Positions 61,153 to 64,000 of a stretch of DNA of 64,000 bases are shown here, piece by piece. The notes beneath the pieces were generated by a model. That model was not told the origin of the DNA, did no database searches, and saw only the letters and a program-made list of their open reading frames with translations. The translations under genes were made by a program, and so were the position numbers. This DNA is from Umbilicaria muhlenbergii (Eukaryota > Ascomycota > Lecanoromycetes > Umbilicariales > Umbilicariaceae): contig KK106982.1 of the NCBI GenBank assembly GCA_000611775.1, positions 6,194,495-6,258,494 on the forward strand, written 5' to 3'. The number at the start of each line of letters is the position of its first letter. Within the stretch, counting starts at the first letter, position 1.

Positions 61153-61847
61153 AGATTGAGATGAAGGGGCGGGTGGAGATGTAATGGTGTAGGGGACTGG
61201 TGAATGGTGAATAGCAGAGTGGGGTGGGGTAGTGATGGCATATTGTGGTACCTTTCCCGCTGTCTTAATCGAGATGAGAACCCGGATGCGGTGTGGAATT
61301 GTTCTGTTCGGGTCCTTGTGACGGACTTCTTTCTTCGGCAGTTTTGCACGCCCCCCTTTTTATTCTTCTGATTTTTCTGAGGCTGAGGCTGAGGCTGGGG
61401 CTGAGTATGAGGCTGAGGCTGAGTCTCGGCCTGAGGCTGGGATTGCAAGAACTCACTTTTACATATCGCGTGTGACGCGGCGCACATATGTTGCTGGGGT
61501 TTTCTTCTGTATATTTTTTCTGGCATGCTTGGGAACGTGTGGTGGGGGATAGATGCTTGAGGTGCTTTAATTGCTTTGGGGGGTTGATTCGGGGTGAGAG
61601 TGTGGGAGTGGAAGGGTGGAAGGGTGGAAGGGTGGTACAGATATGAATAGGAAGAACTAGGACTCAGAATAGAAATAGGAAATTTATGTCAACGGGTTTC
61701 TGTTGGTGGTGCCGTTTGGATTGCGGGTAACGCTGTGACTCGTTTCTGTGTTTTGCTTTAAGACGCACATCGAATATATACAACAAACGGGTGTCCTAAT
61801 CGTCTCATCACACCACTTCTTCTACCGGTCAATATATACAACACCCC
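61153..61847. other. Spacer between palI and the hydrolase gene
   Basis: The 3' regions of the two convergent genes face each other here. It contains a GGCTGA-type hexamer array (about 61377-61440) and a short TGGAAGGG repeat near 61610-61632. No gene is supported. Confidence 0.5.
61377..61440. repeat. Hexanucleotide GGCTGA array, imperfect
   Basis: About ten units of GGCTGA with substitutions (GGGGCTGA, GAGTCTCGG). It lies outside the coding regions. Confidence 0.7.
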
Positions 61848-63304
61848 TCATCCCCTCCTCACCTTCCCCCCATCCCCCTCCCCTTTCCCCTCCCCCTTCC
61901 CCTCCCCCGCATACAACCTCCCCAAAACCTCCACCCACAACCCCCCCACCACCGGATCCCCAAACGGCAAAACCTGACTAAACAACACCCCGCCGACCCC
62001 GCTCTCCCGATCCACCCCCCACCAACAATTACTCAACCCCGGCGCGCTCCCCCTCTGCAACCGGTCCCCCTCCAGCAGGAAATTCAACCCCCACCCCTGC
62101 CGCCCCGTCACGGGTAGGCCGGCCTGGAGCGCGGTGTTGACGAGGTCGGGGCGCGAGACGGGGAAGCCGGCACTGGCGTAGCGGGATTCCCAGTCGGGGA
62201 TTTGGGGGTGGAACATTTGGTCGGTGGTGTGGGGGTGGAGGAGGCGGGCGGATGTGTGGGGGGAGGTGCCGGCGTTGAGGAGGGTGGCGAGGATTTCTGT
62301 GGGGCGGGGGAAGGAGGAGGTTAGGAGGTTGGAAANNNNNNNNNNGGGGGGGGTGATGGGGGGATGGGGGGAAGGGATGGCTTACTGCAGTAATCGGGGG
62401 CGGTGCTTAATAAGCCTCCGCCGCCGGAGTGGAAGATTTCCGACTCGTTCACCTCCACTCTGGCGGGTTTGTAGGGATGAGGCATCGGCTGCAGAGATCC
62501 GTCTTCGTTTCTGCTGTGCATGCCCGCTAACTTCTGCCGCATCTCCCCGTGGGGCACGAACGCCGTGTGGTGGATCCCGAGCGGCTTGAAGATGTGGTCG
62601 TCGAAGTAGGCGCCGAGAGACTGGCCGGTTACGCGCTCGATGAAGACGCCGACCCAGTCGATGTTCAGTCCGTACGCGCGGTTCGTGCCCGGTTCGAACT
62701 CGAGCGGTTGCTGGAAGCCGGCGAGCGTGCCTTGGAATTCGTCGTGTTGGGGGTCGTGGCCGATGCGGGCCCAGAGGTTGTCGCTGAAGAATGTGTAGCC
62801 GAAGCCGGCTGGGAGGGGATGTTAGAGCGGGAGAACTGGCGAAGGGGTAGGGGGAAGTACCGGTGTGGGTTTGAAGCATTCGGAGGGTGATTCTGTTCTT
62901 CTTCTCTCGCAATATCTCCTTTCCGTTCGAGTCGATGCCCTCGAGTATCTTCACCTCTGCCATTTCCGGTACGACTTTTTCGAGTTGGTCCGCGCTGTCG
63001 AGGTCTGCTTTGCCTTGCTCGACGAGCTGCATCAGGGCGATGGAGGTGACCATTTTCGTGCATGATGCGATCCTGTCAAGCACGAGGCATAAGTATATCA
63101 GGGGCTTTAGGTGCAGGACGTAAGCGGAGCATACCAGAAGATCGTGTCCGGTGTCATAGGGGCCTTGTCGTCCAAGCTGCGCACGCCCGAGGCGACAGAG
63201 GAGAGGATGTTGCCATTGCGGTCGACGGCTTGAAAGACAAGGCCTGGGGCGCCGCGTTGGGGGTCGCTGGTAGCTTGCTTGACGAGGGATTCGATGTCTG
63301 TCAT
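61848..63304 (-). CDS. Serine beta-lactamase-like hydrolase (class C / LovD-like fold)
   Basis: Four exons on the minus strand: 63135-63304, 62861-63072, 62386-62808 and 61848-62296, joining in frame to 417 residues. The catalytic Ser-x-x-Lys motif is SCTK with Ser60 and Lys63, formed directly after the first splice. The second active-site Tyr is probably Tyr173 in AYGLNIDWVG. The GWGLNF segment near the C-terminus stands at the place of the third conserved box. The fold is used by esterases, transesterases such as LovD, and peptidases; in fungi most members have unknown substrates. There is no signal peptide, so a cytosolic place is likely. Intron 3 (62297-62385) contains the ten-N gap, so its length is uncertain but the exons are not affected. 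The C-terminus is Gly/Lys-rich (GEGKGEGKGEGDGG) and unusual. The start was chosen at MTDIESLV because it fits the family's usual N-terminus. Confidence 0.88.
62336..62345. other. Assembly gap (10 N)
   Basis: Ten undetermined bases next to a G-rich run inside intron 3 of the hydrolase gene. A round run of ten N is probably a placeholder, not a measured length. Confidence 0.95.
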
Positions 63305-64000
63305 AGTGTATCGCTGAGGAGGTCGTGATTGAGGGCAGACATGGTATATGAAGGCCTTAGGATCAAGGAGCTGGCCCAAGCCCCAGCCGCGGCCCAAGCC
63401 TGCTTTCTACCCATACTCCCCATAGTGATGCCGATTGGAAGTGCGGGGTGAATTGCGGGGGAGTGCTGGGCGGTGGACACTCTCGGCACCGGGGCTTATG
63501 CAGGCCAAAGTATCTACCTAAGGTACCTTACCTTAGGTACTCGTCGCAGTTCGAAGTAATCTCGGTAGGGATCAGTGATGCGGTCGGAGGGAAGTGGAAG
63601 CAGATCTCTGACAGATGGTCCAGCATGGATATGCCCACGCCCGAGCCGCCAACGCGGGTGACAAGAAATGCGACACTCAGACAACGAAAACGGTGCCGCT
63701 GAGCCACGGAACAGAGTTGGTGAGGACGCGGCCTGTGGCTGGGCGCATTTGGGTCGGCGCCTGGTAGACGCCGAGGCGTCTTCGCATTGTCCCCTTTCAC
63801 TTTCACTTCCACTTCCACTTCCACTTCATGCTCAGCTTTCTTGTCCTTACGGCTGTGCTCGCTACGGTGCTGGCCTTCCTCTGAGGATTTCATCACTAGG
63901 ACTGGACGATATCGTATGGGATCCAATCATCCACAAACTCCGGCTTTCGTTACGTGGCTGGCGTGGCAATGGTACCCTCCGAGGCCGCCCAGTCACGATT
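63305..64000. other. Upstream region of the hydrolase gene and right edge
   Basis: No gene is supported. An inverted repeat ACCTAAGG...CCTTAGGT lies at 63516-63538, and a CTTCCA-type hexamer array at about 63795-63828. A minus-strand frame across 63528-63926 is mostly low-complexity and I do not trust it. Confidence 0.4.

Noticed and set aside
63516-63538. Inverted repeat ACCTAAGG...CCTTAGGT as a regulatory site
   Set aside because: It is short and isolated, and I know of no factor to tie it to; I only note it in the spacer entry.
1-64000. tRNA or rRNA genes
   Set aside because: I looked for the T-loop pattern GGTTCGAA and similar; the few hits have no matching arms. None is reported.

Overview
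The window is nuclear DNA of a filamentous ascomycete (Pezizomycotina; Dothideomycetes is my guess, not proven). The gene-bearing flanks have short GT-AG introns with CTAAC-type branch sites, a nuclear ATP synthase subunit 9 with a mitochondrial presequence, a palI/RIM9 pH-signalling gene and a multi-exon fungal NLR. There is one assembly gap of ten N (62336-62345), lying inside an intron.

Layout. 1-8.4 kb: a small secreted protein (1525-2278, +), ATP9 (3708-4288, +) and an intronless 814-residue protein of unknown function (5655-8099, -). 8.4-50.3 kb: one AT-rich block without intact host genes. 50.3-64 kb: a seven-exon NLR with a lipase-like N-terminus (51027-54820, -), a DUF3602/PAR32-like gene (56235-56917, +), palI (58338-61152, +) and a serine beta-lactamase-like hydrolase (61848-63304, -).

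The main result is that the AT-rich block is a single bounded insertion. It begins and ends with a 73-bp inverted repeat (8406-8478 and 50253-50325) and is flanked by a perfect 9-bp target duplication, GTCTACATC (8397-8405 and 50326-50334). A decayed Mutator-like (MULE) transposase lies next to the right end. It is therefore a MULE swollen from about 3.5 kb to 41.9 kb by nested insertions. Inside it sits a minus-strand Ty3/Gypsy element (8784-47245). That element was hit by a 657-bp hAT-like non-autonomous element carrying a 12-bp minisatellite, by three further Gypsy elements (12670-19123; 20549-33377; 34760-41356) and by a solo LTR (45678-46110). The 20549-33377 element is itself split by another Gypsy element (25784-32380). 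Four of the five later retroelement insertions have exactly matching 5-bp target duplications, and the fifth differs at one base. The deepest line of nesting is host < MULE < Gypsy < Gypsy < Gypsy.

Almost the whole block from about 9.9 kb rightwards is hypermutated by C:G to T:A transitions, but not in the classical RIP pattern. CpG and CC/GG are nearly gone, CpA/TpG remain very common and TpA is not enriched. The left 1.5 kb of the block and the host flanks escaped. All the retroelements are broken fossils. Three of the Gypsy copies share traces of an antisense Cys-rich/coiled-coil frame between chromodomain and 3' LTR.

The host genes do not form a pathway. ATP9, palI and the PAR32-like gene are ordinary housekeeping or signalling genes. 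The NLR and the 814-residue gene are the neighbours of the insertion and could have been affected by it.
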